A stretch of 64,000 nt of DNA from DASWTL01 sp035575925. Its GTDB lineage: Bacteria; Bacteroidota; Bacteroidia; Sphingobacteriales; Sphingobacteriaceae. The translations under genes and the position numbers were made by a program. Under the pieces are notes generated by a model. That model did not search any database. It saw only the letters and a list, made by a program, of their open reading frames with translations, and was not told the DNA's origin. The stretch spans positions 4,369 to 68,368 of the forward strand of contig DATLXK010000053.1 in NCBI GenBank assembly GCA_035575925.1, written 5' to 3'. Of the stretch, positions 15,843 to 24,792 are shown piece by piece; position 1 is the stretch's first letter; each line of letters opens with the position of its first letter.

Positions 15843-18593
15843 CTAATTTTTCTCATTAATGAACCTGATGTTATTTAATGACATTAACGGCTCAATGGAT
15901 TTAGCCTGAGCATTTTTAAATATGAGGTAAACATCATGCAATCCGGATGTGGTTTTAATATCTGTTTTAAGTGGAGGAGTATTGGCATTTCGCGGTGAAT
16001 CAGTTACCGATGGAACTTCCGTCTGGCCCACTAATTCACCGGTAGGAGAGTCTAGCCTTACTTCAATCATACCGCCAGGGTTATTTTCACGTAAGCTGGT
16101 AGTAACACCCAATTCCAGTTGTTTAATATCAGTAAGATCTATTTTTTTAAATCCTATATATCCATTATTATTTGGAATCACATTTATTGTTCCATCCTGG
16201 CCGTTTATTTTAACAGCAGCGTTATTAATTATTTCTGCACTTGAAGGGCTAACTTGTGGATTACGTAAAATAATGGTTGCCTCGGATGTTTGATTTGGAA
16301 CAGTTTTGTTTCCTTTATCAGTGTAAGCCGCACGAACTACATATTTCCCCTTCCCATTATCACCTTCGGGAACTTTAACTTGATAACTTCCATTTACCGG
16401 CAAGGTATTAATAGTTTTATTGCCGATGTTCATGATGTATTTCATAATGGTATGTGCATCCCCTACAGAAATAGAAGGATGGGCAGGCATGCCTATTGTG
16501 TTTCCCCAAACACCAATGCCGCCTCCACGGATGGTTTTCACCAGACGGTTCATTTCCGTCTCAGGAGCTGCTTTGTATTTTTCTGCAATCTGAATAAACG
16601 AAGGGCCAATATTCTTGGAATCCGCATTGTGACAATTCTTGCAGTCTGATTTACTCATAATGGCACGGGCAACGGCAAATTGGGTAGAGGCGTCTACACT
16701 GCGCTGTCCTTGTATAATTTCAGCATAATCAAAACCTTCAGACGCATAATCAAAACTTACTGCCACTTGCCCGGCACTGATCGTACCGGCTTCAAGGCTG
16801 CCATCTTCTTTGTCGGTTACACTAACATTATAATCAATAGGTTTATTACTAAAGAAAAAGGTATTATTACCAGGCAGGTTAATTTTTACGATAGGCGTTT
16901 CATTTCCGGCAATAATCTTTACAGATTTGGTATTACTGGCTCCTTTTGGATCTGTCACTGTTAAATTAGCGATATAAACACCGGGCTTATCAAAAGTAGC
17001 AACTGGATTTGCAGTAGTAAATACTTTAGGAGCAACCCCGGGAGATGTTATTTTCCATTGATATTTCAATACATCCCCATCGGCATCTTGTGTGCCTTTT
17101 GAAGACAAAGTAACTTTTAACGGAATTGTTCCTCCGGATTTATTTGCAGAGGCATTTACAAACGGTTTACGGTTTCCAGAATTATATTCAATTTTTACAA
17201 GCTTAGCCGAAGCACTTTTTCCAAACCAGACACTTCCATATTCCAATACATATAAATCACCATCAGGGCCAAATTTCATATCAATTGGCTCCACCGGCTG
17301 ATAAGATGGAAGAAATCGTTCCATTGATTTATAGTTCCCATTTGTACTCATAGAAATAGACATGATCCATCCACGAGCCAGGTCTGTAGCTATCCATTTG
17401 CCTTCATAATAACTTGGCCATGGCCGCTTTGCGTTTGGAAAATCTGCACGGCGGTAAACCGGTCCACCAGTAGCGCTGCGGCTTCCGCTTCCCAACAATG
17501 GAAAATCTTCTGAAACAGCGTAAGGATAATAGATAAATGGAGAAGCAACTGGGGGCAACTCCTTTAACCCCGTATTATTAACCGAATTGTTTATCGGATT
17601 TTTGGGATCTTTCTTATCTAAAAGTTCACCTGCTACATAATCAAAGTATGGGAAGGCCGCATTGGGGCCTACAAAATAAGGCCATCCAAAAAATCCCGGT
17701 TTTCGGGCCTGGTTTAACTCATCATAACCTCTGGGCCCAATATCAGTATCCTCATTAGCATCCGATCCTATATCTCCCCAATAAAGAAAACCTGTTTGGC
17801 TGTCAATGGAAGGACGCCATGGGTTACGGTGCCCCATGGTATAGATTTCCGGACGGGTGAGTGGTGTCCCCTTGGCAAATAAATTTCCTTTCGGGATGGT
17901 ATAGCTGCCGTTTGGTTCAGGATGGATTCGCAGGATTTTACCAATTAAACTGTTTGTATTAGCGGTTCCGCGTTGGTCATCCCAGTTAACGCGGTTTGGA
18001 CGCTCATCTGTAGATGAAGATAAGGATGTTCCGGTATTATTACCTATGGTGATGTATAAATTCCCCTTAGAATCCCATGTCATTCCTCCGCCGGTATGAC
18101 AGCACGTTTCTCGCTGTGTTGGAAATTCGAGTACTACTTTTTCTGAACCAGACACCAGTTCGTTATCGAGAAGTTCCCAACGGCTAAGTTGAAATTTGTT
18201 TTCAGAAGGATGTGAATAAAAAGTATATATCCAGTGATTTTTCTCAAAATTGGGATCTACTGTCATGCCTAAAAATCCTTCTTCAGCTTCTGTAACCACA
18301 CCTTTAAGATTTGTATACTTAGTATTTACCGCTATATTGGTAATTAACCGAGTGTTTTTGGTTAGAGGATCATACATTTTCAGGGCGCCTTTACGTTCGC
18401 TGATCAGAACACGTCCATCTTTAAGTACTTCAAATGTGTTTGGCTCGTCCAGATCTCCGGGATTCGTTAGAACTACTGGCGTAAAGCGGCTCTCATCAGG
18501 TTTTTTAGGTTCATCCTCCACAAACGAGTATAAAAAAGTTGCCGCTAAAAGAATTATTGCAGACAGTTTAATCGCTGATTTATTGTTAATCAT
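15843..18593 (-). CDS. Secreted PQQ-dependent sugar dehydrogenase with PKD, cytochrome c and carbohydrate-binding-like domains
   Basis: About 916 residues from ATG 18593 (a further upstream ATG adds 22 residues that do not look like a signal). A signal segment is followed by a six-bladed glucose/sorbosone dehydrogenase propeller (about residues 30-475; TCCHTGGGMTWD and YTMGHRNPWRPS are family blocks), a PKD domain (about 476-570), a cytochrome c domain with heme motif CKNCH at 651-655 and probable Met ligand 702 in IGMPAHP, and a C-terminal jelly-roll CBM6-like region (about 785-916). Electrons from sugar oxidation could pass within the chain from PQQ to heme. The ThuA domain often fused in relatives is missing. 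Confidence 0.88.
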   Translation of the reverse strand: MINNKSAIKLSAIILLAATFLYSFVEDEPKKPDESRFTPVVLTNPGDLDEPNTFEVLKDGRVLISERKGALKMYDPLTKNTRLITNIAVNTKYTNLKGVVTEAEEGFLGMTVDPNFEKNHWIYTFYSHPSENKFQLSRWELLDNELVSGSEKVVLEFPTQRETCCHTGGGMTWDSKGNLYITIGNNTGTSLSSSTDERPNRVNWDDQRGTANTNSLIGKILRIHPEPNGSYTIPKGNLFAKGTPLTRPEIYTMGHRNPWRPSIDSQTGFLYWGDIGSDANEDTDIGPRGYDELNQARKPGFFGWPYFVGPNAAFPYFDYVAGELLDKKDPKNPINNSVNNTGLKELPPVASPFIYYPYAVSEDFPLLGSGSRSATGGPVYRRADFPNAKRPWPSYYEGKWIATDLARGWIMSISMSTNGNYKSMERFLPSYQPVEPIDMKFGPDGDLYVLEYGSVWFGKSASAKLVKIEYNSGNRKPFVNASANKSGGTIPLKVTLSSKGTQDADGDVLKYQWKITSPGVAPKVFTTANPVATFDKPGVYIANLTVTDPKGASNTKSVKIIAGNETPIVKINLPGNNTFFFSNKPIDYNVSVTDKEDGSLEAGTISAGQVAVSFDYASEGFDYAEIIQGQRSVDASTQFAVARAIMSKSDCKNCHNADSKNIGPSFIQIAEKYKAAPETEMNRLVKTIRGGGIGVWGNTIGMPAHPSISVGDAHTIMKYIMNIGNKTINTLPVNGSYQVKVPEGDNGKGKYVVRAAYTDKGNKTVPNQTSEATIILRNPQVSPSSAEIINNAAVKINGQDGTINVIPNNNGYIGFKKIDLTDIKQLELGVTTSLRENNPGGMIEVRLDSPTGELVGQTEVPSVTDSPRNANTPPLKTDIKTTSGLHDVYLIFKNAQAKSIEPLMSLNNIRFINEKN

Positions 18594-18738
18594 ATTCCTT
18601 ATTATTCTGGAGTGTAAATATAGTAACGAGGTTGAGAGTTTAAAAATACAGTATATCATTCCAATGATTCGCTATCCCCGCATAAATCAATATGATAATG
18701 ATTTCTTATTATTCTGATAAATATTTATTAAAATGTCG

Positions 18739-18746
18739 TATATTTG
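18739..18746 (+). promoter_or_regulatory. Promoter -7 box for the sigma factor gene
   Basis: TATATTTG is a full TAnnTTTG match, 35 bases before ATG 18782. The upstream element is weak: TCTG at 18713-18716, 22 bases away. Confidence 0.5.
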
Positions 18747-18781
18747 CAGCTACCCCCCATCCTAAGAGCTTTTCATAGAAT

Positions 18782-19639
18782 ATGAGACAACTTAAAATTG
18801 CACAATCCATTACCAACCGTGAATCCCAGTCACTGGATAAATATTTAACAGAAATTGGCAAGGTAGATCTGATTACTGCACAGGAAGAAGTAATTCTTGC
18901 GCAAAAAATAAGAGAAGGTGATCAGGCTGCTTTAGAAAGATTAACTAAAACAAACCTGCGGTTTGTTGTGTCTGTTGCAAAACAATATCAAAATCAAGGC
19001 CTTACGCTTGGAGATTTAATAAATGAAGGCAATCTTGGTTTAATGAAGGCCGCTAAAAGGTTTGACGAAACCAAAGGATTTAAATTTATTTCTTATGCAG
19101 TTTGGTGGATCAGGCAGTGTATCATATCTGCAATAGCCGACCAATCTCGTGTGGTACGTTTACCATTGAACCAAATTGGTTCTTTAAGCAAGATCAGAAA
19201 AGCATACTCTAAATTAGAACAGGAATTCGAGCGTCAGCCTTCACCAGAAGAATTAGCTGATTGCCTGGAAACAACAGTTGAAAAAATTTCGGACTCGTTA
19301 AATAATTCAGGGCGCCAGATATCTATGGATGCTCCATTTGTACAGGGGGAAGAAAACACCTTGCTTGACGTTATGCAAAGCAATGATCCGACTACTGATA
19401 GCGGACTAATGAATGATTCTTTATCAATGGAGATTCAGCGGTCATTAACAACTCTTTCTGAGCGGGATCGGGAAGTTATCGTATTGTTTTATGGTTTAGG
19501 TAATAACAGCCCTCATTCATTAGAAGAAATAGGAGAGCGGTTTAACCTTACCCGTGAACGCGTAAGACAGTTAAAGGATAAAGCTCTTCAACGCCTTAAA
19601 CGTTCATCCAGAAGTCAGGCTTTACAATCTTATATGTAG
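18782..19639 (+). CDS. RpoD/SigA-type RNA polymerase sigma factor, possibly a paralogue of the primary factor
   Basis: A protein of 285 residues, the usual length of the short Bacteroidota group 1 sigma factors that lack region 1.1. Region 1.2 (SLDKYLTEIGKVDLITAQEE), region 2 (NLRFVVSVAKQYQNQG, INEGNLGLMKAAKRFD, FISYAVWWIRQ), region 3 and region 4.2 (RFNLTRERVRQLKDKALQRL) are all present. Some positions usually invariant in the primary factor differ, e.g. RQCIISAIADQSRVV and the LKDKALQRLKRSS end, so it may be an alternative copy. It should recognise TTG/TAnnTTTG promoters. Confidence 0.9.
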   Translation: MRQLKIAQSITNRESQSLDKYLTEIGKVDLITAQEEVILAQKIREGDQAALERLTKTNLRFVVSVAKQYQNQGLTLGDLINEGNLGLMKAAKRFDETKGFKFISYAVWWIRQCIISAIADQSRVVRLPLNQIGSLSKIRKAYSKLEQEFERQPSPEELADCLETTVEKISDSLNNSGRQISMDAPFVQGEENTLLDVMQSNDPTTDSGLMNDSLSMEIQRSLTTLSERDREVIVLFYGLGNNSPHSLEEIGERFNLTRERVRQLKDKALQRLKRSSRSQALQSYM

Positions 19640-19684
19640 GATTGTACAAAGATCTTTGGTTTATACCTAACTGTGGGCTCTTAA

Positions 19685-20242
19685 TTAAAGAGATGTAATG
19701 GCCTGAAACGGGATATGCATGCCAAACTCCTGTACCCAATAGTAATTGCTTTGGGCGACACCAATATCTTTAAATGCAGGATTCATCAGGTTTTTACAAT
19801 GCCCTACACTTTTTATCCAGCTTTGCATTACCTCATCAATAGACCGTTGTCCAAAAGCAATATTTTCTCCGATAGAATATGCTCTTGTACCATTTAGCTT
19901 ATATCCTCCAGCCTCAAAACGTTGCTTTATAGTTTCACCTTTTAGACTAGTATGGTTGAAGTAATTATTTTTAAACATATCCCTTGCATGGTTCAATGCT
20001 GAAAATTGAAGCTGCATATCCCATTTTAAGGGAGCAACCGGGGGCATATAGGTATTACCGCATTTACAGCCAGAAGTACGTAAAGCATTCACCTTGGTTA
20101 AAAACTGCTGTTCAAAAATACGACCTGAAGGAATAGAGCTATTGCTATTAATACGTGGTTTAGAGTATTTGCCAGCTTGCATCGCACAAGACGATAATGC
20201 GGCTACTATTATAATAAGCAATCTCATGCATCCAAAACGCAT
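19685..20242 (-). CDS. CAP (SCP/PR-1) domain lipoprotein
   Basis: A protein of 185 residues. A short hydrophobic leader with lipobox-like LSSCAM puts the lipidated Cys near residue 18. The CAP domain has the family blocks LNHARDMFKNNYFNHTSL, IGENIAFGQRSIDEVMQSW and VGHCKNLMNPAFKDIGVA, with the His and Glu cluster of the CAP cavity. Bacterial CAP proteins are envelope proteins with poorly known roles. ATG 20227 would give a more compact signal and is an alternative start. It is third in the gpmI transcript, 14 bases after the preceding stop. Confidence 0.88.
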   Translation of the reverse strand: MRFGCMRLLIIIVAALSSCAMQAGKYSKPRINSNSSIPSGRIFEQQFLTKVNALRTSGCKCGNTYMPPVAPLKWDMQLQFSALNHARDMFKNNYFNHTSLKGETIKQRFEAGGYKLNGTRAYSIGENIAFGQRSIDEVMQSWIKSVGHCKNLMNPAFKDIGVAQSNYYWVQEFGMHIPFQAITSL

Positions 20243-20256
20243 TTAGTGACAAAAAA

Positions 20257-20778
20257 TTATTTAAGTTTCCCTGTCACTACGTATTGATTCGTGCCCAATA
20301 TTTTTACTGTCTGTTGCTTTTTAATTGAATAAGCCGAATCTGTATAATAATCCAGTTTTTCAATGGATGTATACAGAAAGTTGGTTGTTTGATTTACAAT
20401 ATGGATAGCTTTAATCCGATTAGATATTTTAATGATTGCTATACATCTTGTCTTCAGATTATTTTCAAGCGCCGTATATTCTGTTTTCGAAGGACCTGAG
20501 ATTTTTTTAAAGCTATTTTTCCACGCAGGTTTATTAATATCTGATTCTGTAAATAAAGCAAGTTCGGTCACCCAATTTACACGTACAGTTCCGCTTTCTT
20601 TATTGGCGTTGCGTGAAACAGTCTTTATAACAGTTTTATTCCCTTTGTTTAAGCGTAAGGCTTCTTGTTCAAAAAATCCTTTCAAATCAAAATAGGCGGG
20701 TGTTACCGGGTCTGTACGAGTAGAGTTACCGCATGACGAAAGAACGATACAAATTAAGAGTATGGATGTAATTCTCAT
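20257..20778 (-). CDS. Lipoprotein of unknown function
   Basis: A protein of 173 residues. A lipobox (ILLICIVLSSC, Cys16) marks a membrane-anchored envelope protein. The mature part alternates beta strands and charged helices, with VRVNWVTELALFTESDINKP and a C-terminal VKILGTNQYVVTGKLK. I do not recognise the family. Its ATG overlaps the gpmI stop by four bases (ATGA), so translation is coupled to gpmI, and the CAP lipoprotein gene follows directly. Confidence 0.75.
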   Translation of the reverse strand: MRITSILLICIVLSSCGNSTRTDPVTPAYFDLKGFFEQEALRLNKGNKTVIKTVSRNANKESGTVRVNWVTELALFTESDINKPAWKNSFKKISGPSKTEYTALENNLKTRCIAIIKISNRIKAIHIVNQTTNFLYTSIEKLDYYTDSAYSIKKQQTVKILGTNQYVVTGKLK

Positions 20779-22301
20779 GCAATAACCAGAACATTACCTG
20801 TCATAATTGTTGGAGGTTGAATGCCCATTAATTTTAAAATAGTAGGGGCAATATCACCAAGTTTTCCGTCCTGAATGTGCTTAAAGTCGTTATCAATTAA
20901 TATACAGGGCACCAGGTTTGTAGTATGGGCAGTATTTGGAGATCCATCTTCATTAATCATATAATCCGCATTGCCATGATCGGCCAGAATAATGAAAGAA
21001 TAGCCATTCTTTATACCACATTCAACTACTTGTTGCATACATGTATCCACTGTTTCAACTGCTTTTACTACTGCTTTAAATACACCGGTATGACCTACCA
21101 TATCGGGGTTTGCAAAATTAAGACAGACAAAATCCGGCCATTTTGCTTCAAGTTCAGAGCATATCGCTGTGGTGATTTCTTTTGCTCCCATTTCAGGTTG
21201 CAGATCATAAGTGGCCACTTTTGGTGATTGAATTAATATTCTTTTTTCCTGCTGAAATTCTTTTTCCCGGCCGCCAGAAAAGAAAAAAGAAACATGAGGA
21301 TATTTCTCTGTTTCAGCAATCCTGATTTGCTTTTTACCATGAGCCTCTAACACTTCGCCCAGCGTTTGGGTAAGGTCATCCTTACAAAAGAGAACCTTCA
21401 CATTCTCAAATGTATCATCATAGCATGTCATGGTAATATATTCAAGCGGCAAAGCCGCCATAGAAAATTCAGGAAAATTTTTCTGTGTTAACGCCAATGT
21501 TATTTCACGTGCACGATCCGTGCGGAAGTTAAAACTAAGAACAACATCTCCCGGCTCTATTACAGCAACCGGGTTTTTGGATTCATCAACTGCAATAATG
21601 GGCAAAATAAATTCATCAGTTATCCCTTCAGCATATGAATTTTCAATAGCGGTTTCAATATTTGTAGTATGTGTTCCTTTACCTGCCGTTAACAGATCAT
21701 AGGCAAGTTTAATCCGTTCCCACCTGTTATCGCGATCCATAGCATAATACCTACCGATGACAGAGGCAATTTTTCCAGTAGAGTGAATAAGATGGGATTG
21801 CAGATCCTTAATGTAGCCCAAACCTGAATTCGGGTCTGTATCTCTGCCATCCATAAAAGCGTGGACGAAGATATTCTCTACATTATTCTCCTTTGCAGCA
21901 TCGCACAACCCTTTCAAATGTTCAATGTGAGAGTGTACTCCTCCATCAGACAGAAGTCCCAGAAAGTGTATTTTTTTGTTATTTTCTTTTGCGTAATTGA
22001 ATGCTTCCTTTAATACAGGATGAGAAAAAAAATTGTTGTCTTTTACAGCTTTATTTATCCTTCCTAAATCCTGATAAACTACACGGCCGGCACCTAAATT
22101 CATGTGACCTACTTCTGAATTGCCCATTTGGCCATCAGGTAGACCCACAGCCTCTCCTGAAGCTTGTAGTTTAGAATTTGGATAATTAATAAGTAGCTGA
22201 TCAAAAAAAGGCGTACTGGCGTTTTTTACAGCATCAGATGAGGTATTATTACCATAACCCCATCCGTCGAGAATCATTAAAACTGCTTTCTTATTTTTCA
22301 C
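20775..22301 (-). CDS. gpmI: 2,3-bisphosphoglycerate-independent phosphoglycerate mutase
   Basis: Interconverts 3- and 2-phosphoglycerate in glycolysis using two Mn ions and a phosphoserine intermediate. The alkaline-phosphatase-like fold starts KAVLMILDGWGYGNN; the catalytic Ser lies in QMGNSEVGHMNLGAGR; HAFMDGRDTDP and the late metal block LADHGNADYM are typical. ATG 22316 is in frame, but a -7 promoter box covers codons 2-4 of that version, so GTG 22301, near the expected transcript start, is preferred (508 residues). It is followed in the same transcript by two lipoprotein genes. Confidence 0.93.
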   Translation of the reverse strand: MKNKKAVLMILDGWGYGNNTSSDAVKNASTPFFDQLLINYPNSKLQASGEAVGLPDGQMGNSEVGHMNLGAGRVVYQDLGRINKAVKDNNFFSHPVLKEAFNYAKENNKKIHFLGLLSDGGVHSHIEHLKGLCDAAKENNVENIFVHAFMDGRDTDPNSGLGYIKDLQSHLIHSTGKIASVIGRYYAMDRDNRWERIKLAYDLLTAGKGTHTTNIETAIENSYAEGITDEFILPIIAVDESKNPVAVIEPGDVVLSFNFRTDRAREITLALTQKNFPEFSMAALPLEYITMTCYDDTFENVKVLFCKDDLTQTLGEVLEAHGKKQIRIAETEKYPHVSFFFSGGREKEFQQEKRILIQSPKVATYDLQPEMGAKEITTAICSELEAKWPDFVCLNFANPDMVGHTGVFKAVVKAVETVDTCMQQVVECGIKNGYSFIILADHGNADYMINEDGSPNTAHTTNLVPCILIDNDFKHIQDGKLGDIAPTILKLMGIQPPTIMTGNVLVIA

Positions 22302-22305
22302 CTTG

Positions 22306-22333
22306 CAAATATACATTTGCAGTATTAAATCAA
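22306..22333 (-). promoter_or_regulatory. gpmI promoter implying a leaderless transcript
   Basis: On the minus strand TTG (22331-22333), 17 bases, then TATATTTG (22306-22313). Transcription should begin at about 22299-22301, which is the GTG codon of gpmI. Confidence 0.6.
22312..22319 (+). promoter_or_regulatory. nadC -7 box overlapping the gpmI promoter
   Basis: TACATTTG matches TAnnTTTG on the plus strand and shares two bases with the opposing gpmI -7 box. The pair is generated by the symmetric GCAAAT-N4-ATTTGC at 22305-22320. No clear -33 TTG is found. Expected leader to nadC ATG: about 34 bases. Confidence 0.45.
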
Positions 22334-22359
22334 GACTGTGTTTTTAACGTTAACCGCTC

Positions 22360-23211
22360 ATGGAATTAAATAAAGATTTACTGGATAGTTTTATAAAGTC
22401 TGCACTGGCTGAGGATGTAGGTACAGGTGACCATACTTCACTTGCTACTATAACACACGGCACGCAGGGACGAGCCCAGTTAATAATTAAGGATGATGGT
22501 ATTTTGGCAGGCGTGGAAGTTTCAAAAGCAATTTTTAAGGCAGTAGACCCGGCACTTAACATAGAAATACTTATTGAGGACGGTACGGAAGTACATTATG
22601 GGGATATTGGTTTGTATGTGGAAGGAAGTGTGCATGCAATACTTATCGCTGAGAGGTTAGTGTTGAATACTATGCAGCGGATGAGTGGAATAGCCACATT
22701 AACTAATCATATAAGGAAGAAAATATCAGGAACAAAAGCTCAATTATTGGATACACGTAAGACAACTCCGGGACTGCGGTTTCTGGAAAAACTTGCTGTA
22801 AAAATTGGAGGAGGGGTAAATCATAGGTTTGGTTTATATGATATGATATTGATTAAGGATAATCATGTTGACTATGCAGGGGGAATAGCACAGGCTTTGG
22901 ATGCAGCCATGAAATATCTTCAGGTGAATAATTTATCCATCCCTGTTGAGATAGAAATAAGAAATCTGGATGAATTAGCCCAAGTTTTAGATTATGAAGG
23001 TATTGAGCGTATCCTACTGGATAACTTTGAACCTGATAAATTAAAAGAAGCGGTTAAGATCATAAATGGTAAATTTATAACAGAAGCCTCTGGTGGAATA
23101 TCTCAGGAAAATGTTTTACAGTATGCAGAATGCGGAGTAGATTACATTTCAATGGGTGCTTTAACTCATTCTGTAAAGAGTATAGATATGAGTTTAAAAG
23201 CTATCAGGTAA
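22360..23211 (+). CDS. nadC: Nicotinate-nucleotide pyrophosphorylase (quinolinate phosphoribosyltransferase)
   Basis: Converts quinolinate and PRPP to nicotinate mononucleotide in de novo NAD synthesis. The protein has 283 residues: an N-terminal domain with AEDVGTGDHTS, central RMSGIATLT and LDTRKTTPGLRFLEK, the catalytic lysine region ILIKDNHVDY, and EASGGISQENV near the end. The length and all motifs fit. It is first of a same-strand row with plsY (46 bases) and an M48 protease gene (32 bases). Confidence 0.95.
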   Translation: MELNKDLLDSFIKSALAEDVGTGDHTSLATITHGTQGRAQLIIKDDGILAGVEVSKAIFKAVDPALNIEILIEDGTEVHYGDIGLYVEGSVHAILIAERLVLNTMQRMSGIATLTNHIRKKISGTKAQLLDTRKTTPGLRFLEKLAVKIGGGVNHRFGLYDMILIKDNHVDYAGGIAQALDAAMKYLQVNNLSIPVEIEIRNLDELAQVLDYEGIERILLDNFEPDKLKEAVKIINGKFITEASGGISQENVLQYAECGVDYISMGALTHSVKSIDMSLKAIR

Positions 23212-23257
23212 TAAACCCTATGTTTGCACCTCTATTTTTTAGTATTATTGTATCTTA

Positions 23258-23905
23258 ATGATATCAGTTTATTCGATTTCAGCATTAATAGCAGCATATT
23301 TATTTGGCTCTATTCCATCAGCTGTATGGATTGGACAAGCTTTTTATGGTATAGATGTTCGTGAATATGGTAGTGGTAATGCCGGGGCCACCAACACGTT
23401 CAGAGTGCTTGGCAAAAAAGCCGGAATAACGGTGATGATTATGGATATATTCAAAGGCTGGACGGCTACCAACCTTGTCTATTTCATTGGATTATCAGTT
23501 ACAGGACCCCAAAATTCTGTTCAATTTGTAAATTATCAACTAGCACTTGGCATTACTGCGGTTATGGGTCATTTATTTCCTGTGTTTGCAGGGTTTAGGG
23601 GAGGGAAGGGAATAGCAACATTATTTGGGATGATATTAGCTGTACATACGGAAGCAGCAATGTTATGTGTCCTAGTTTTTATCATTGTCCTCGTTTTGTC
23701 AAAATATGTTTCTCTTAGCTCTATTCTTGCAGGTTTTACGTTTCCGTTGAGTATAATATTTATTTTTCAATCCCCCATACGGTCTGTATTATTATATGGG
23801 ATGAGTATTTGTATACTTATACTGGTAACCCATCAAAAGAACATTGAAAGGCTGATAAAAGGTAAGGAAAGCAAAGTAAATCTGTTCCGTAAAAAAACAG
23901 TTTAG
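23258..23905 (+). CDS. plsY: Acyl-phosphate:glycerol-3-phosphate acyltransferase
   Basis: Membrane enzyme for the first acylation of glycerol 3-phosphate from acyl-phosphate. The protein has 215 residues and about five membrane spans, with the three conserved PlsY loops: FGSIPSAVWIG, then YGSGNAGATNTFRVLGKKAG, and later GHLFPVFAGFRGGKGIATLFG. The tail KNIERLIKGKE is also typical. It belongs to the nadC row; the partner PlsX is not in the window. Confidence 0.95.
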   Translation: MISVYSISALIAAYLFGSIPSAVWIGQAFYGIDVREYGSGNAGATNTFRVLGKKAGITVMIMDIFKGWTATNLVYFIGLSVTGPQNSVQFVNYQLALGITAVMGHLFPVFAGFRGGKGIATLFGMILAVHTEAAMLCVLVFIIVLVLSKYVSLSSILAGFTFPLSIIFIFQSPIRSVLLYGMSICILILVTHQKNIERLIKGKESKVNLFRKKTV

Positions 23906-23937
23906 GTTAACCGACTGTTGAAAGGAAAACACAGACT

Positions 23938-24726
23938 ATGAAAAGATTTAAAATAATTCCGCTTATACTGTTCATTGCAGTATTTACGGCCTGCTCTACT
24001 GTTCCTTTAACGGGTAGAAAGCAGCTAAACATCGCAAATTCGGCAGCAATACAACAAGAAGCCGGTGCAGCATATCAGCAATTTATTCGTGATCCATCTA
24101 CACGTGTTGTGAGAAGCGGAAACGATTATCAGCGGGTAAAAAATGTAGGCAGCCGGGTAGCTACAGCTATTCAAAAATACCTGAATGAAAATGGGTATGC
24201 TAATCAATATAGTTTCCAATGGGAATTTAACCTGATTCAGAGTCAGGATATTAATGCATGGGCAATGCCGGGCGGAAAAGTAGCCGTTTACACAGGAATA
24301 TTACCTGTTATGGCAAATGATGCTGGTCTTGCTACAGTAATGGCGCATGAGGTTGCTCATGTAATAGCCCGACATGCCGAGGAACGGTATTCACAAACCG
24401 CGGGAGCACAGGTTCTGGGCGGTGTTGTTGGTGCAGCAACAGGATCACAAACTGTACAGCAATTATATGGACTGGGCGGTCAACTGGCATTATTAAGATA
24501 TGGCAGAAACCAGGAAAGCGAAGCTGATCGGTTAGGATTAATATTTATGGCAATGGCCGGATATGATCCTGAGAATGCGGTAGCTTTCTGGCAACGTATG
24601 GCAAGGGCTAAAGAAGGAAATGGAACTCCTCCTGAATTTTTGAGTACTCACCCCAGCGATGAAACCCGTATCTCGGCAATCCAAAAGAATATGCCTGAGG
24701 CAAAAAAATATTATACAGCCAGATAG
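23938..24726 (+). CDS. M48-family zinc metalloprotease lipoprotein
   Basis: A protein of 262 residues. Lipobox AVFTAC (Cys19) followed by STVPLTGRKQLN is the typical start of periplasmic M48C proteases of the LoiP/BepA type. The zinc motif HEVAH spans residues 137-141, and the third ligand lies in NQESEADRLG. GILPVMANDAGLATVMAHE precedes the helix. It probably takes part in envelope protein quality control. A strong bidirectional terminator follows. Confidence 0.92.
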   Translation: MKRFKIIPLILFIAVFTACSTVPLTGRKQLNIANSAAIQQEAGAAYQQFIRDPSTRVVRSGNDYQRVKNVGSRVATAIQKYLNENGYANQYSFQWEFNLIQSQDINAWAMPGGKVAVYTGILPVMANDAGLATVMAHEVAHVIARHAEERYSQTAGAQVLGGVVGAATGSQTVQQLYGLGGQLALLRYGRNQESEADRLGLIFMAMAGYDPENAVAFWQRMARAKEGNGTPPEFLSTHPSDETRISAIQKNMPEAKKYYTAR

Positions 24727-24731
24727 ATCTT

Positions 24732-24762
24732 AAAAAACCCGGCTTAAAACCGGGTTTTTTTT
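24732..24762. terminator. Bidirectional terminator between the M48 gene and pabB
   Basis: AAAACCCGG and CCGGGTTTT form a stem with a short CTTAAAA loop, flanked by an A run and a T run. It serves the converging genes on both sides. Confidence 0.9.
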
Positions 24763-24792
24763 ATTTTATGGCTTATTGCAGGTAAAGTTAAG

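Noticed and set aside
15843..18593. Several long plus-strand frames within the PQQ dehydrogenase gene
   Set aside because: They are shadows of the minus-strand gene: no sensible domains, and the real gene covers the region fully.
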